In this document: positions 25,385-34,287 of the stretch, in pieces
Position numbering within the stretch: position 1 is the stretch's first letter
Layout of the letters: each line of letters opens with the position of its first letter
NCBI GenBank assembly: GCA_019931245.1
Contig: JAINDL010000027.1
Location: 1 to 42,958, forward strand
DNA: 42,958 nt
Direction: 5' to 3'
Source of the DNA: Bryobacteraceae bacterium CoA2 C42
GTDB lineage: Bacteria > Acidobacteriota > Terriglobia > Bryobacterales > Bryobacteraceae
Program-made: the position numbers and the translations under genes
Notes under the pieces: model-generated
What the model saw: the letters and a program-made list of their open reading frames with translations, nothing else
What the model was told of the DNA's origin: nothing
Database searches by the model: none

Positions 25385-25837
25385 CTATTTGAGAAGCTTA
25401 AGAATCGCCTGCAGCTCGCTCCGCACGGCGCTCCAGTTCTCCGGCGGAATCCCGTCGTCAATCGCAAATAGCGCCGCCTGCTGCCTCGCCTTGACGAGCG
25501 ACTTGGGCGCCGCCACCGGCTTGGCACGCTGCTCGAGAGCCTTCCGGGCCCCCTCAATCGTGAATCGCTTATCGTAAAGAAGCCGCTTGATTTCTAAGAT
25601 CAGCTCCACCTCTTTCCGCGGATACAGGCGCTGATTCGTACCGCTCTTTTTCGGCCGCAGCTGCGCGAACTCCGACTCCCAGTACCGCAAAACATACGGC
25701 TTTACGCCCGCTAACTTACTGACATCGCCAATCCGAAAGTACAGTTTGTTGGGGATCTCCGAACTCTCCAGCAGGCTATCGCCCGCAGGAGCCGACACTG
25801 TCTGCTTGCGCGCAGGCATCCTGAGCATAGTATGCAC
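25385..25837 (-). CDS. MerR-family transcriptional regulator
   Basis: 150 aa. After a 28-residue unstructured N-terminus, a MerR winged helix-turn-helix is clear (about 32-100): YFRIGDVSKLAGVKPYVLRY, then WESEF, RPKKSGTNQRLYPRKEVELI and KRLLYDKRFTIEGARKAL. No metal-binding cysteines follow. The C-terminal helix is short, as in the MlrA/HiNmlR-like acidobacterial members often found near infB or ribosome genes. A GTG start at 25837 has GGAAGG upstream; ATGs at 25828 and 25819 are alternatives. It reads into flbD-motA-motB and may control them. Confidence 0.88.
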   Translation of the reverse strand: MHTMLRMPARKQTVSAPAGDSLLESSEIPNKLYFRIGDVSKLAGVKPYVLRYWESEFAQLRPKKSGTNQRLYPRKEVELILEIKRLLYDKRFTIEGARKALEQRAKPVAAPKSLVKARQQAALFAIDDGIPPENWSAVRSELQAILKLLK

Positions 25838-25901
25838 CCGGCGACGCCTTCCGCGCTACTCTCCCTTTCCCTACGCTGCTCCCCCCACCGGACCCGCGAG
25901 T

Positions 25902-25907
25902 TACCAT
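25902..25907 (+). promoter_or_regulatory. -10-like TACCAT before rlmB
   Basis: TACCAT is part of a 13-nt string (TACCATAGAGTTT) repeated exactly in front of the next gene. It ends 9 nt before the rlmB ATG. No -35 box is evident. Confidence 0.35.
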
Positions 25908-25916
25908 AGAGTTTTC

Positions 25917-26636
25917 ATGCAACTGCTCGCCGGGATCCACCCAGTCACCGAAGCCCTCCGCGCCGGCCAACCCATCGAACGCATCCTCATCGCCAAAGGC
26001 GCCGGCGGACCCAAGCTCCAGCTCATCATCGACCTGGCCAAGAGAGCCAAAGTCCCCCTCCGCTACGAACCCCGCGAGGCCCTCGACCGCGCCAGCAAAG
26101 CGGCCACGCACCAGGGCATCGTCGCTTTCACCACCGGCCAGCGCTACGCCCAGTTCGCCGAAATCCCCGCCCAGGCCCAACTCCTCGTTCTGCTCGACGG
26201 CGTCGAAGACCCCCACAACCTCGGCGCCATCATCCGCTCCTCCCACGCCGCCGGCGCCGACGCCGTCCTCCTGCCGGACCGCCGCGCCGCCCCCGTCACC
26301 GAGGTCGCCGCCAAGGCCGCCGCCGGCGCCCTCGCCCACCTCCCCATCGTCCGCATCGGCAACGTCGCCCAGACCCTCGAAAAACTCAAGCAGCAGGGCT
26401 TCTGGATCTACGGCCTCACCGAACACGGCGCCGAAACCTACGACCAGGTCGTCCTCCATCTGCCCACCGTCCTCGTCGTCGGCGCCGAAGGAGCCGGCCT
26501 CCACGACCTCGTCGCCAAACACTGCGACTTCCTCGTCAAAATCCCCATGTACGGCAAAATCGGCTCTCTCAACGTCAGCGTCGCCACCGGCATCGCCCTG
26601 TTTGAGTGGCGCCGCCGCGCGGCAACGTCGCGCTAG
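25917..26636 (+). CDS. rlmB: 23S rRNA 2'-O-methyltransferase RlmB/TrmH-family (SpoU)
   Basis: 239 aa. The short N-terminal substrate-binding domain (AGIHPVTEALRAGQPIERIL) is followed by a SPOUT methyltransferase core. Motif 1 is DGVEDPHNLGAIIRSSHAAG, motif 2 is VVGAEGAGL and motif 3 is KIPMYGKIGSLNVSVATGIA, the knotted SAM-binding site. The layout fits RlmB (Gm2251 of 23S rRNA), though related TrmH proteins cannot be fully excluded. ATG 25917 matches the family start; the open frame upstream runs across the MerR gene on the other strand and is not coding. Confidence 0.93.
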   Translation: MQLLAGIHPVTEALRAGQPIERILIAKGAGGPKLQLIIDLAKRAKVPLRYEPREALDRASKAATHQGIVAFTTGQRYAQFAEIPAQAQLLVLLDGVEDPHNLGAIIRSSHAAGADAVLLPDRRAAPVTEVAAKAAAGALAHLPIVRIGNVAQTLEKLKQQGFWIYGLTEHGAETYDQVVLHLPTVLVVGAEGAGLHDLVAKHCDFLVKIPMYGKIGSLNVSVATGIALFEWRRRAATSR

Positions 26637-26641
26637 AGCGA

Positions 26642-26647
26642 TACCAT
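26642..26647 (+). promoter_or_regulatory. -10-like TACCAT before ggt
   Basis: The same 13-nt string as before rlmB; the hexamer ends 7 nt upstream of the ggt ATG, leaving no space for a normal leader. Confidence 0.35.
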
Positions 26648-26654
26648 AGAGTTT

Positions 26655-28328
26655 ATGCGGCCCTTTCTTGCGCTTCTGCTCGCCCTTGTTGGCGTCCTCT
26701 CCCCACTGCTCGATGCCGCGGTCCCCGTCCGCGCCCGCAAGGCCATGGTCGTCTCCCGCGAGGCTAACGCGACCGACGCCGGGCTCGCCGTCCTCGCCGC
26801 CGGCGGCAACGCCGTCGATGCCGCCATCGCCGTCGGACTCGCCCTCGCCGTCACCCACCCCTCGGCCGGCAACCTCGGCGGCGGTGGCTTCCTGCTCGTC
26901 CGCATGGCCGATGGCCGCACCAGCTTCATTGACTTCCGCGAGCGCGCCCCCGAAAAAGCCACCCGCGACATGTACCTCGACAAGGACGGCCGCCCCACCC
27001 GCGACTCGCTCGTCGGCTGGCGCGCCGCCGGCATTCCCGGCACCGTCCGCGGCTTCGAACTCGCCCACCGCCGCTACGGCAAGGCCCAATGGGCCGACCT
27101 CGTCTCCCCGGCCGTCAAACTCGCCCAGCAGGGCTTCCCCATCAGCTACGGCCTCGCCAACTCGCTCAAAAACTCGAAACTCCTCGCCCAGTTCGCCGAC
27201 TCCCGGCGCATCTTCCAACGCGACGGCAAGTTCTATGAACCCGGTGAACGCCTCCTCCAACCCGAACTCGGCGGCGTGCTCGAACGCCTCCAAAAGATCG
27301 GCCCCCGCGACTTCTACGAAGGCGAAACCGCCCGCCAACTCGTCGCCGGCGTTGGCCAAATGGGCGGCCTGTTCACCCTGAACGATCTCAAGAACTACCA
27401 GGCCACCGAACGCGCCCCCCTCACCGGCGCCTACCGCGGCTATCAGATCCTTACCGCCCCACCGCCCAGTTCCGGCGGCATCGGCATCCTCCAGATGCTC
27501 GGCGTGCTCGAAAAAACCGCCTACGCCTCCTCCGGCGCCGGCTCCGCCCAGGCGATCCATTACACCGCCGAAGCCATGCGCCGCTTCTACGCCGACCGCG
27601 CCGAGTATCTCGGCGATCCCGACTTCGTCACCGTCCCCACCAAAAAACTCCTCGACCCCCGCTACCTCACCAAACTCCGCGAGTCCATCAACCCCGACGC
27701 CGCCACCAACTCCGATCAGGTCAAACCGGGCAATCTCACCCCCTACGAATCCGCCGAAACCACTCACTACTCCATCGTCGACGCCGATGGCAACGCCGTC
27801 GCCGTCACCTACACCCTCAACGGCGGCTACGGCTCCGGCGCCACCGCCCCGGGCCTCGGCATCCTCCTCAACAACGAAATGGACGACTTCTCCGTCAAAC
27901 CCGGCGCCCCCAACCTGTACGGCGCCATCGGCGGGGAAGCCAACGCCATTCAGCCCGGCAAGCGCCCGCTGAGTTCCATGACCCCCACCATCATCCTCAA
28001 GGACGGCAAACTGGCCCTCGTGGTCGGTACCCCGGGCGGTACCCGCATCCTGACGAGTGTACTGCAGGTCCTGCAGAACGTCATCGACTTCCAGATGCCC
28101 ATTCAGGATGCCGTCAACTTTCCCCGTTACCACCACCAATGGCGCCCGGACAAGCTGTTGCTTGAAGCTGGCTTCTCGCCCGACACACGCCGCCTTCTCG
28201 AGCAAAAGGGCCATCACCTCGAATCCGCGGCCAGCATCTGTGAGGTCTCCGCCATTCAAGTGGAGTCTACCGGCTGGCTCGCCGGCGCGGCCGACCCGCG
28301 CGTGGAAGGCAAGGCCGCCGGCTACTAG
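26655..28328 (+). CDS. ggt: Gamma-glutamyltransferase
   Basis: 557 aa secreted enzyme that cleaves the gamma-glutamyl bond of glutathione and related compounds. Signal peptide MRPFLALLLALVGVLSPLLDA. The nucleophile Thr369 lies in SAETTHYSIVDADGNAVAVT; cleavage before it gives a large subunit of about 345 aa and a small subunit of about 190 aa. Other signatures: NLGGGGFLLVR, DFRERAP, PPPSSGGIGILQMLG, PLSSMTPTIILKDGK. All regions are intact. It is 18 nt downstream of rlmB, but with its own -10-like hexamer. Confidence 0.95.
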   Translation: MRPFLALLLALVGVLSPLLDAAVPVRARKAMVVSREANATDAGLAVLAAGGNAVDAAIAVGLALAVTHPSAGNLGGGGFLLVRMADGRTSFIDFRERAPEKATRDMYLDKDGRPTRDSLVGWRAAGIPGTVRGFELAHRRYGKAQWADLVSPAVKLAQQGFPISYGLANSLKNSKLLAQFADSRRIFQRDGKFYEPGERLLQPELGGVLERLQKIGPRDFYEGETARQLVAGVGQMGGLFTLNDLKNYQATERAPLTGAYRGYQILTAPPPSSGGIGILQMLGVLEKTAYASSGAGSAQAIHYTAEAMRRFYADRAEYLGDPDFVTVPTKKLLDPRYLTKLRESINPDAATNSDQVKPGNLTPYESAETTHYSIVDADGNAVAVTYTLNGGYGSGATAPGLGILLNNEMDDFSVKPGAPNLYGAIGGEANAIQPGKRPLSSMTPTIILKDGKLALVVGTPGGTRILTSVLQVLQNVIDFQMPIQDAVNFPRYHHQWRPDKLLLEAGFSPDTRRLLEQKGHHLESAASICEVSAIQVESTGWLAGAADPRVEGKAAGY

Positions 28329-28340
28329 CACGGAACCCAA

Positions 28341-29171
28341 ATGAACCACGCCGTCTCCACCCACTTTCTCGTCAACCAGCGGTTGACCAACGTCTGGCTT
28401 GACCGGATTTACGAAGCCGGCATTCCGGCCGTCGAAATCTTCTGCGCCAAGCAGCATCTCGACTGGCACAACAGGGCCCAGATCAACGAACTGGCCCACT
28501 GGTTCTCCGACGCCCCGCTCAAGCTGCACTCGCTCCATTCGCCGATGTTCAACGATGAAGTCTGGGGACGCACCGGCCCCACCTCCATCATCAATATCGC
28601 CGACCGCAGCAAGCCCCGCCGCATCGCCGCCGTCGATGAGGTCAAACGCGCCCTCGAAATCGCCGACCAGATTCCCTGCCGCTATCTCGTCCAGCACCTC
28701 GGCGCCCCAGTGGACGACTTTGACGAAGGCAAGCTGGAAGCCGCCTTCAGTTCGCTCGAGGAGATCAGCCTGTTTGCGCGCCACCGCGGCGTCGAAGTCC
28801 TGCTGGAAAACATCCCGAACGGCCTGAGTTCGGCCGAAAAGCTGAACTACTTTCTCGGGATTACCCACCTCAACCTCGGCTACTGTCTCGATGTCGGCCA
28901 CGCTCATCTCATGGACGGGGTAGCCCCGACCTTCGAGCTGATGAAAGACCGCATCCGGTCCACCCACGTCCACGACAACAACGGCAAGGACGATCATCAT
29001 CTGTTCCCTACCCTCAGCCCCGCCGGCACCGTCAACTGGGCGGAAACCATGGCCCTGCTCCGCTCCCGCGAGCATCAGTATCCTCTCCTGCTCGAACTCA
29101 AGGCCAACCCGGACTTCCCGCAACCGCTCGAAGCCATCGAGCGTATCTTTGAAAATCTGGAGAAAGTGTAA
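28341..29171 (+). CDS. Sugar phosphate isomerase/epimerase-like TIM-barrel protein
   Basis: 276 aa member of the xylose-isomerase-like/AP endonuclease family 2 fold. Metal-ligand type positions are seen in GVEVLLENIPNG (Glu), YCLDVGHAHLMDGV (Asp, His), RIRSTHVHDNNGKDDHH (His) and LLLELKANP (Glu). The reaction cannot be told; such proteins include tagatose epimerases, inosose dehydratases and nucleases. No signal peptide. It ends directly against the asnS ATG (0 nt gap), so cotranscription with asnS, arginase, ddl and the S41 protease is likely. Confidence 0.88.
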   Translation: MNHAVSTHFLVNQRLTNVWLDRIYEAGIPAVEIFCAKQHLDWHNRAQINELAHWFSDAPLKLHSLHSPMFNDEVWGRTGPTSIINIADRSKPRRIAAVDEVKRALEIADQIPCRYLVQHLGAPVDDFDEGKLEAAFSSLEEISLFARHRGVEVLLENIPNGLSSAEKLNYFLGITHLNLGYCLDVGHAHLMDGVAPTFELMKDRIRSTHVHDNNGKDDHHLFPTLSPAGTVNWAETMALLRSREHQYPLLLELKANPDFPQPLEAIERIFENLEKV

Positions 29172-30482
29172 ATGTCCACCGCTCACGTCCGGATCGCGGA
29201 CATCGCCCGGTACGACGGTCAAACCGTGACGCTCGCCGGTTGGCTCTATAACCTGCGCAAGAGCGGCAAGATCTGCTTTCCCATCCTGCGCGACGGCTCC
29301 GGCATGATCCAATGCGTCGCCGTCAAGGCCAACCTGCCCGAGGAGACCTTTGAATCCCTCAAGAACCTGACCCAGGAGTCCTCGGTGAAGATCACCGGCA
29401 AGGTGCGCGCCGAACCCCGGGCCGCCGGTGGTTACGAACTCGATGTCGAGTCGTGCGAAATCCTCCAGCGCGTTTCCGAGGAGACACCCTACCCCATCAC
29501 GCCCAAAGAGCACGGCATCGACTTTCTGATGGATCATCGCCACCTCTGGCTCCGCTCCCGCCGCCAGTTCGCCATCGGCAAGGTGCGCCACGAGGTCATC
29601 AAGGCCACCCGCGACTACTTTGACAACAACGGCTTCACCCTTGTCGACTGCCCCATCTTCACCCCCGCCGCCTGCGAAGGCACCACCACCCTGTTCGAGG
29701 TCGACTACTTTGAAGACGAGAAGGTGTATCTCACCCAGTCCGGGCAGCTCTACAACGAAGCCAACGCCATGGCCTTCGGCAAAGTCTACTGCTTCGGCCC
29801 CACCTTCCGCGCCGAAAAGTCCAAGACCCGGCGCCATCTCACCGAGTTCTGGATGGTCGAACCCGAGATGGCCTACGCCACCCTCGACGACGTGAAAACG
29901 CTCGCCGAAGGCCTCATCTGCTTCATCACCGAGCGGGTGCTCGCCAACCGCCGGGCCGAACTCGCCGTGCTTGAACGCGACGTCTCGAAGCTCGAAGCCA
30001 TCACCGGCCCCTTCCCCCGCATCAGCTACGACGAGGCCGTCGAAATCCTCCGCCGCAAGGGCAGCGCCATCGAATGGGGCAGCGACTTCGGCGGCACCGA
30101 CGAAACCCTGCTCGCCGAAGAGTTCGCCCAGCCTGTGCTCGTCGAAAAGTACCCGGCGCAGGTGAAGGCGTTCTATTTCCAGCCCGATGCCGAACGGCCC
30201 GAACTCGCCCTCGGCGTCGATATGATTGCCCCGGAAGGTTATGGCGAAATCATCGGCGGCGGCCAGCGCATCCACGATTACAGCCTCCTTCTCCAGCGCA
30301 TTGAAGAGCACCACCTGCCCAAAGAGGCCTTCGAGTGGTACCTCGATCTCCGCCGCTTCGGCAGCGTCCCCCACGCCGGCTTCGGCATGGGCATCGAGCG
30401 GTGCGTGGCCTGGATGTGCGGCCTCGAACATATCCGCGAAACCATCGCCTATCCGCGCATGCTCTACCGCACGAGGCCTTAG
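29172..30482 (+). CDS. asnS: Asparaginyl-tRNA synthetase
   Basis: 436 aa class IIb synthetase. The N-terminal OB-fold reads [20 protein letters not shown]. Class II motif 2 is in [20 protein letters not shown] and motif 3 in [31 protein letters not shown] marks AsnRS rather than AspRS. Its presence indicates direct charging of tRNA-Asn instead of, or beside, the Asp-tRNA amidotransferase route. It is preceded immediately by the TIM-barrel gene and followed, with no gap, by arginase. Confidence 0.96.
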   Translation: MSTAHVRIADIARYDGQTVTLAGWLYNLRKSGKICFPILRDGSGMIQCVAVKANLPEETFESLKNLTQESSVKITGKVRAEPRAAGGYELDVESCEILQRVSEETPYPITPKEHGIDFLMDHRHLWLRSRRQFAIGKVRHEVIKATRDYFDNNGFTLVDCPIFTPAACEGTTTLFEVDYFEDEKVYLTQSGQLYNEANAMAFGKVYCFGPTFRAEKSKTRRHLTEFWMVEPEMAYATLDDVKTLAEGLICFITERVLANRRAELAVLERDVSKLEAITGPFPRISYDEAVEILRRKGSAIEWGSDFGGTDETLLAEEFAQPVLVEKYPAQVKAFYFQPDAERPELALGVDMIAPEGYGEIIGGGQRIHDYSLLLQRIEEHHLPKEAFEWYLDLRRFGSVPHAGFGMGIERCVAWMCGLEHIRETIAYPRMLYRTRP

Positions 30483-31400
30483 TTGCACGCCAAGTCCACC
30501 ATTGCCATCATCGGAGCGCCGGTCGATCTCGGCGCCGGCCGCCGCGGCGTCGACATGGGCCCGTCCGCCATCCGCGTCGCCGGCCTCGGCCGTCGCCTGG
30601 CCGCCCTCGGCTACACCGTCGAAGACCGCGGCAATGTCCCCGTCGAACAGGCCGAAGCCATCCCGGCCGGCCCGGCCGACTCCCATCATCTGCCCGAAAT
30701 CACCGCCGTCTGTGCCCGCGTGGCCGCGGAGGTAACCGCGGCGCTCGACCAGCAGAAGCTGCCCGTCATCCTCGGCGGCGACCACTCCATCGCGGCCGGT
30801 TCGGTCAGCGGCGTGGCCCAACACTACCAGCAACGAAACGAAGCCATTGGCGTCATCTGGATGGACGCCCACGCCGACATGAACACCCCGGCCACGACGC
30901 CCAGCGGCAACGTCCACGGCATGCCGCTGGCGTGCCTCATCGGCGACGGCCCCGCCGAACTGGTCAATCTGTGTGGCTTCTCGCCCAAAGTCGACCCGCG
31001 CAACGTCGCCCTCATCGGCCTCCGCGACGTCGACCCCCTCGAAGCCCGCCACGTCAAGGCCACCGGCGTCCGCGCCTTCACCATGCGCGACATCGATGAA
31101 CGCGGCATGCCCGCCATCATGCAGGAAGCCATCGCCCTCGCCAGCGCCGGCACCGCCGGCATCCATCTCAGCTTCGACATGGACTCCATCGACCCCGCCG
31201 AAGCCCCCGGCGTCGGCACCCCCGTCCGCGGCGGGCTCAGCTATCGCGAAATGCACCTCGCCATGGAGATCCTCGCCGACTCCGGCAAACTCGTCAGCCT
31301 CGAAGTGGTCGAGGTCAACCCCGTGCTCGACGTCGCCAACCGCACCGCCGACCTCGCCGTCGAAGTCCTCACCTCGGCTCTAGGAAAAAAGATTCTGTGA
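30483..31400 (+). CDS. rocF: Arginase
   Basis: 305 aa ureohydrolase that converts arginine to ornithine and urea. Manganese ligands: H101 in GGDHS, D128, H130 and D132 in DAHADMN, D232 and D234 in SFDMDSIDP. The substrate-loop segments (NVHGMPLA) and the C-terminal VEVNPVLD match true arginases rather than agmatinases. The start is TTG at 30483, immediately after the asnS stop; no ATG lies near. It overlaps ddl by 4 nt (GTGA). Supply of ornithine for polyamines or proline, or arginine catabolism, is likely. Confidence 0.95.
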   Translation: MHAKSTIAIIGAPVDLGAGRRGVDMGPSAIRVAGLGRRLAALGYTVEDRGNVPVEQAEAIPAGPADSHHLPEITAVCARVAAEVTAALDQQKLPVILGGDHSIAAGSVSGVAQHYQQRNEAIGVIWMDAHADMNTPATTPSGNVHGMPLACLIGDGPAELVNLCGFSPKVDPRNVALIGLRDVDPLEARHVKATGVRAFTMRDIDERGMPAIMQEAIALASAGTAGIHLSFDMDSIDPAEAPGVGTPVRGGLSYREMHLAMEILADSGKLVSLEVVEVNPVLDVANRTADLAVEVLTSALGKKIL

Positions 31401-32377
31401 AAATGCGTGTTGCAGTTCTTGAGGGCGGCCGCAGCGGCGAACACGAAATCTCGCTCCGCTCGGCCCGGTCCGTCTCCGCGGCGCTCGCCGCCAACGGCCA
31501 CGAGGTCATCCCCTACCTCATCTCGCGCGAAGGCCAGTGGAGCCCCGCGCCCATCCTCCCCGCCCCCGGCTCGAACCCCGGCATCGACGTCGTCTTCCCG
31601 GTCCTCCACGGCACCTTCGGTGAAGACGGCACCGTGCAGGGGCTGCTCGAACTCGCCGACCTCCCCTACGTCGGCCCCGGCGTCATGGCCTCGGCCGTGG
31701 CCATGGATAAGGAGCTGCTCAAGCGCGTCTGCGCCGAACGCGGCCTGCCCGTTACCGAGTACGTCACTCAGTACCGCGGCGCGCTCGACCCCTACGCCGT
31801 GGAAGCGGCCTTCGCCTACCCGGTCTTCGTCAAACCCGCCAACCTCGGCAGCTCCGTCGGCATCTCGAAGGCGCACGACCACGCCGAACTGGTCGCCGCC
31901 CTCGAATTCGCCGCCCACTACGATTGGAAGATTCTCATCGAGCGCACCATCGTCGGCCGCGAACTCGAATGCGCCGTCCTCGGCAACTACGAAAACGCCC
32001 GCGCCTCGGCGCCCTGCGAAATTCTCCCCTCCCGCGAGTTCTACGACTACGAAGACAAGTACCTGCTCGACGCGGCCAAAACCGAACTCCCCGCCGCACT
32101 CGACCCCGTCACCACCGCCGAACTCCAGCGCCTCGCCGTCGCCGCCTACCGCGCCTGCAACTGCGAAGGCATGAGCCGCGTCGACTTCCTCATGGAGGCC
32201 TCCACCGGCCGCCTCTACCTCAACGAGATCAACACCATCCCCGGCTTCACCTCCATCAGCATGTACCCGAAAATGTGGGAGCATAGCGGCGTGCCGCTGA
32301 ACGCGCTGGTCGAAGAGCTCATCCAACTCGCGCTCGCCCGCCACGAGCGCAAAAAGGCCACCCGGTTTACGCGATGA
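31397..32377 (+). CDS. ddl: D-alanine--D-alanine ligase
   Basis: 326 aa ATP-grasp ligase that makes D-Ala-D-Ala for peptidoglycan. The N-terminal GGRSGEHEISLRSA, the P-loop-like FVKPANLGSSVGISKAH, and the C-terminal EINTIPGFTSISMYPKMWE are diagnostic. The start is GTG at 31397, overlapping the arginase stop; ATG 31403 would give a start only two codons later. No mur genes surround it. The stop overlaps the ATG of the S41 protease gene. Confidence 0.96.
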   Translation: MKMRVAVLEGGRSGEHEISLRSARSVSAALAANGHEVIPYLISREGQWSPAPILPAPGSNPGIDVVFPVLHGTFGEDGTVQGLLELADLPYVGPGVMASAVAMDKELLKRVCAERGLPVTEYVTQYRGALDPYAVEAAFAYPVFVKPANLGSSVGISKAHDHAELVAALEFAAHYDWKILIERTIVGRELECAVLGNYENARASAPCEILPSREFYDYEDKYLLDAAKTELPAALDPVTTAELQRLAVAAYRACNCEGMSRVDFLMEASTGRLYLNEINTIPGFTSISMYPKMWEHSGVPLNALVEELIQLALARHERKKATRFTR

Positions 32378-33843
32378 AACCCCGCCCCCTCCTGGCCCTC
32401 CTCTTCGCCAGCCTGCTGCCGGCCCAGGAACCGGACGCCCTCGAGGCGTCCGTCAGGAAGATTCTCGACGTCTACACCATCGCCCGCGAAAACCACGCCG
32501 ATCCGGTCGACTCCACCCGGCTCTTTTACGAAGGCATCATCCCGGGGCTGCTCCGCCGCCTCGATCCCCATTCGGTCTTCCTCGATCCGGGCCAGTTCGA
32601 CCAGCTCAAGCGCATGCAGCGTAGCGAGTCGAAGGGCTTCGGCAGCGTCGTCAGTATTCTGCCCGGCCGCGTCCAGGTGCTGCAGGCCATCCCCGGCGCC
32701 CCGCTCGCCAAGGCCGGCATCTCGGCCGGCGATGAGATCCTGGCCATCAACAATATCGCCCTCGGCCCCCTCACCACCGAACAGCTCACCCAGGTGCTCA
32801 GCCAGGCCCGCCAGGCCCCCGCCACCGTCTACGTCCGCAAGCCCGGCAACGCCCGCCCCATCCAGTTCACCCTGATCCCCGAAGAGATGCAGTCCAGCTC
32901 CGTCGAACGGGCCTTTCTCCTCGCGCCCGGCTACGGCTACCTCCGCGTCTCCAGCTTCGACGACAAGACCGCCAAAGATATCCAGGCCGGCATCGAAAAG
33001 CTCGGCGGCCACCGCCTCGCCGGCCTCGTGCTCGACCTCCGCAACAACCCCGGCGGCGTGGTCGCCAGCGCCATCGACACCGCCTCGCTCTTCCTCAACC
33101 CCGGCCAGACCATCCTCAGCGCCCGCGGCCGCCGCATGAACGGCGAAGAGAAGGTGCCCGCCACCGCCAAACCCTACCGTTTCCGCCTGGCCGTGCTCGT
33201 TAACGCCAAAAGCGCCAGCGCCTCGGAGATCGTCGCCGGCGCCCTCCAGGACCACGACCGCGCCACCATCCTCGGCGAACCCACCTTCGGCAAGGGTCTC
33301 GTCCAGAACGTCCTGCCCATCTCCCAATCCACCGGCCTGGCGCTGACCATGGCGCTCTACTACACCCCCAGCGGCCGCAGCATTCAAAAGCCGCTCGTCG
33401 ACATGCAGCTCGAGCACGTCACCTCCGCCCCCCGCCAGGAGTACAAAACCGACGCCGGCCGCATCGTCCGCGGCGGCGGCGGCATCGACCCCGATCAATC
33501 CGTCACCCCGCCCCCCTACAAGCGCCTTGAAATGGTCCTCGACGCCTCCGGCGCCTACGCCGCCTTCGGCACCGAGTATCTCCGCGCCGAACGGCCCGCC
33601 ATCGCCCCCGGCTGGCGGCTGCCCAAGCCGCTGCTTGACCGCTTCCGCTCCTGGCTCAGCCAGAACAACATCCAGCCCGGCATCGCCGAGTGGTTCGCCA
33701 GCTCCGACTGGATCGAACACCGCCTCCGCCAGGAGATCATCAACCTCAGCCTCGGCGTCGAGGAGGGCGACAAGGTGGAGGCCGAGCGCGAACCCTGGAT
33801 CGTCGCCGCCCTCGCTACCCTCACCTCCGCACCCGCGCCATAA
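32374..33843 (+). CDS. S41-family C-terminal processing peptidase
   Basis: 489 aa, exported (signal MKPRPLLALLFASLLPAQ). A PDZ domain lies at about 85-165 (KAGISAGDEILAINNIALGP). The protease domain carries the Ser/Lys dyad: Ser282 (SAS in KSASASEIVAGALQD) and Lys307 (PTFGKGLVQ), 25 residues apart as in Prc and D1 protease. It probably trims periplasmic or outer-membrane protein C-termini. The N-terminal segment resembles tail-specific proteases of Gram-negatives but is shorter. Last gene of the run; the stop is followed 8 nt later by a bidirectional terminator. Confidence 0.94.
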   Translation: MKPRPLLALLFASLLPAQEPDALEASVRKILDVYTIARENHADPVDSTRLFYEGIIPGLLRRLDPHSVFLDPGQFDQLKRMQRSESKGFGSVVSILPGRVQVLQAIPGAPLAKAGISAGDEILAINNIALGPLTTEQLTQVLSQARQAPATVYVRKPGNARPIQFTLIPEEMQSSSVERAFLLAPGYGYLRVSSFDDKTAKDIQAGIEKLGGHRLAGLVLDLRNNPGGVVASAIDTASLFLNPGQTILSARGRRMNGEEKVPATAKPYRFRLAVLVNAKSASASEIVAGALQDHDRATILGEPTFGKGLVQNVLPISQSTGLALTMALYYTPSGRSIQKPLVDMQLEHVTSAPRQEYKTDAGRIVRGGGGIDPDQSVTPPPYKRLEMVLDASGAYAAFGTEYLRAERPAIAPGWRLPKPLLDRFRSWLSQNNIQPGIAEWFASSDWIEHRLRQEIINLSLGVEEGDKVEAEREPWIVAALATLTSAPAP

Positions 33844-33850
33844 ATAAACA

Positions 33851-33877
33851 GCCCCGGAGGGATCACTCCCCCGGGGC
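33851..33877. terminator. Bidirectional terminator between the S41 protease and trxA
   Basis: GCCCCGGAGGG pairs with CTCCCCCGGGGC (one bulge) around ATCA. On plus it is followed by CGTTTTC, on minus by TGTTTATTTAT, so it can serve both converging transcripts. Confidence 0.85.
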
Positions 33878-33913
33878 CGTTTTCGGCTTGCGGGATTAGC
33901 CTACGGAAATTCG

Positions 33914-34243
33914 TTACAGTGCGGCGTCGAGCATGGCCGCAATTTCAGCCTTCGAAACGGCGCCCACTTTCTGGGCCACCACCTGGCCACCCTTGAACAG
34001 GATCAGCGCCGGAATGCCCCGGATGCCGTAGCGCATCGTCGCGCCCCCGTTCTGGTCCACGTTTAGCTTGCCCACCTTCACGCGCCCATCATAATCGGAC
34101 GCCAAGGCATCAATCGTCGGCGCCAACATGCGGCACGGGCCGCACCATTCGGCCCAAAAATCCACCAGCACGGGCTGCTCGGATTGCAACACCTCGTTGT
34201 CCCAGGCGCCGTCGGTGAAGGTAAGTGTGTTTTGTCCTGCCAT
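33914..34243 (-). CDS. trxA: Thioredoxin
   Basis: 109 aa, the size of E. coli thioredoxin 1. Active site WCGPC (C34, C37), with the preceding FWAEW helix, then LNVDQNGGATMRYGIRGIPA containing the cis-proline (IPA) and FKGGQVV. No signal peptide, so it acts in the cytoplasm as a disulfide reductant. It is the last gene of the minus run after glgA, 44 nt apart. A CATAAT about 20 nt before the ATG could be its own -10, without a convincing -35. Confidence 0.97.
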   Translation of the reverse strand: MAGQNTLTFTDGAWDNEVLQSEQPVLVDFWAEWCGPCRMLAPTIDALASDYDGRVKVGKLNVDQNGGATMRYGIRGIPALILFKGGQVVAQKVGAVSKAEIAAMLDAAL

Positions 34244-34287
34244 TGCTATTCTCCAGAATTATGGATGTCCCGGCCCGCAAAAAAGAT

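Noticed and set aside
25776-31256. A 1826-codon open frame on the minus strand
   Set aside because: It lies opposite five clear genes (rlmB, ggt, TIM-barrel, asnS, arginase); its Gly/Ala/Asp/Val-rich translation has no domain and is an effect of C-rich third positions.
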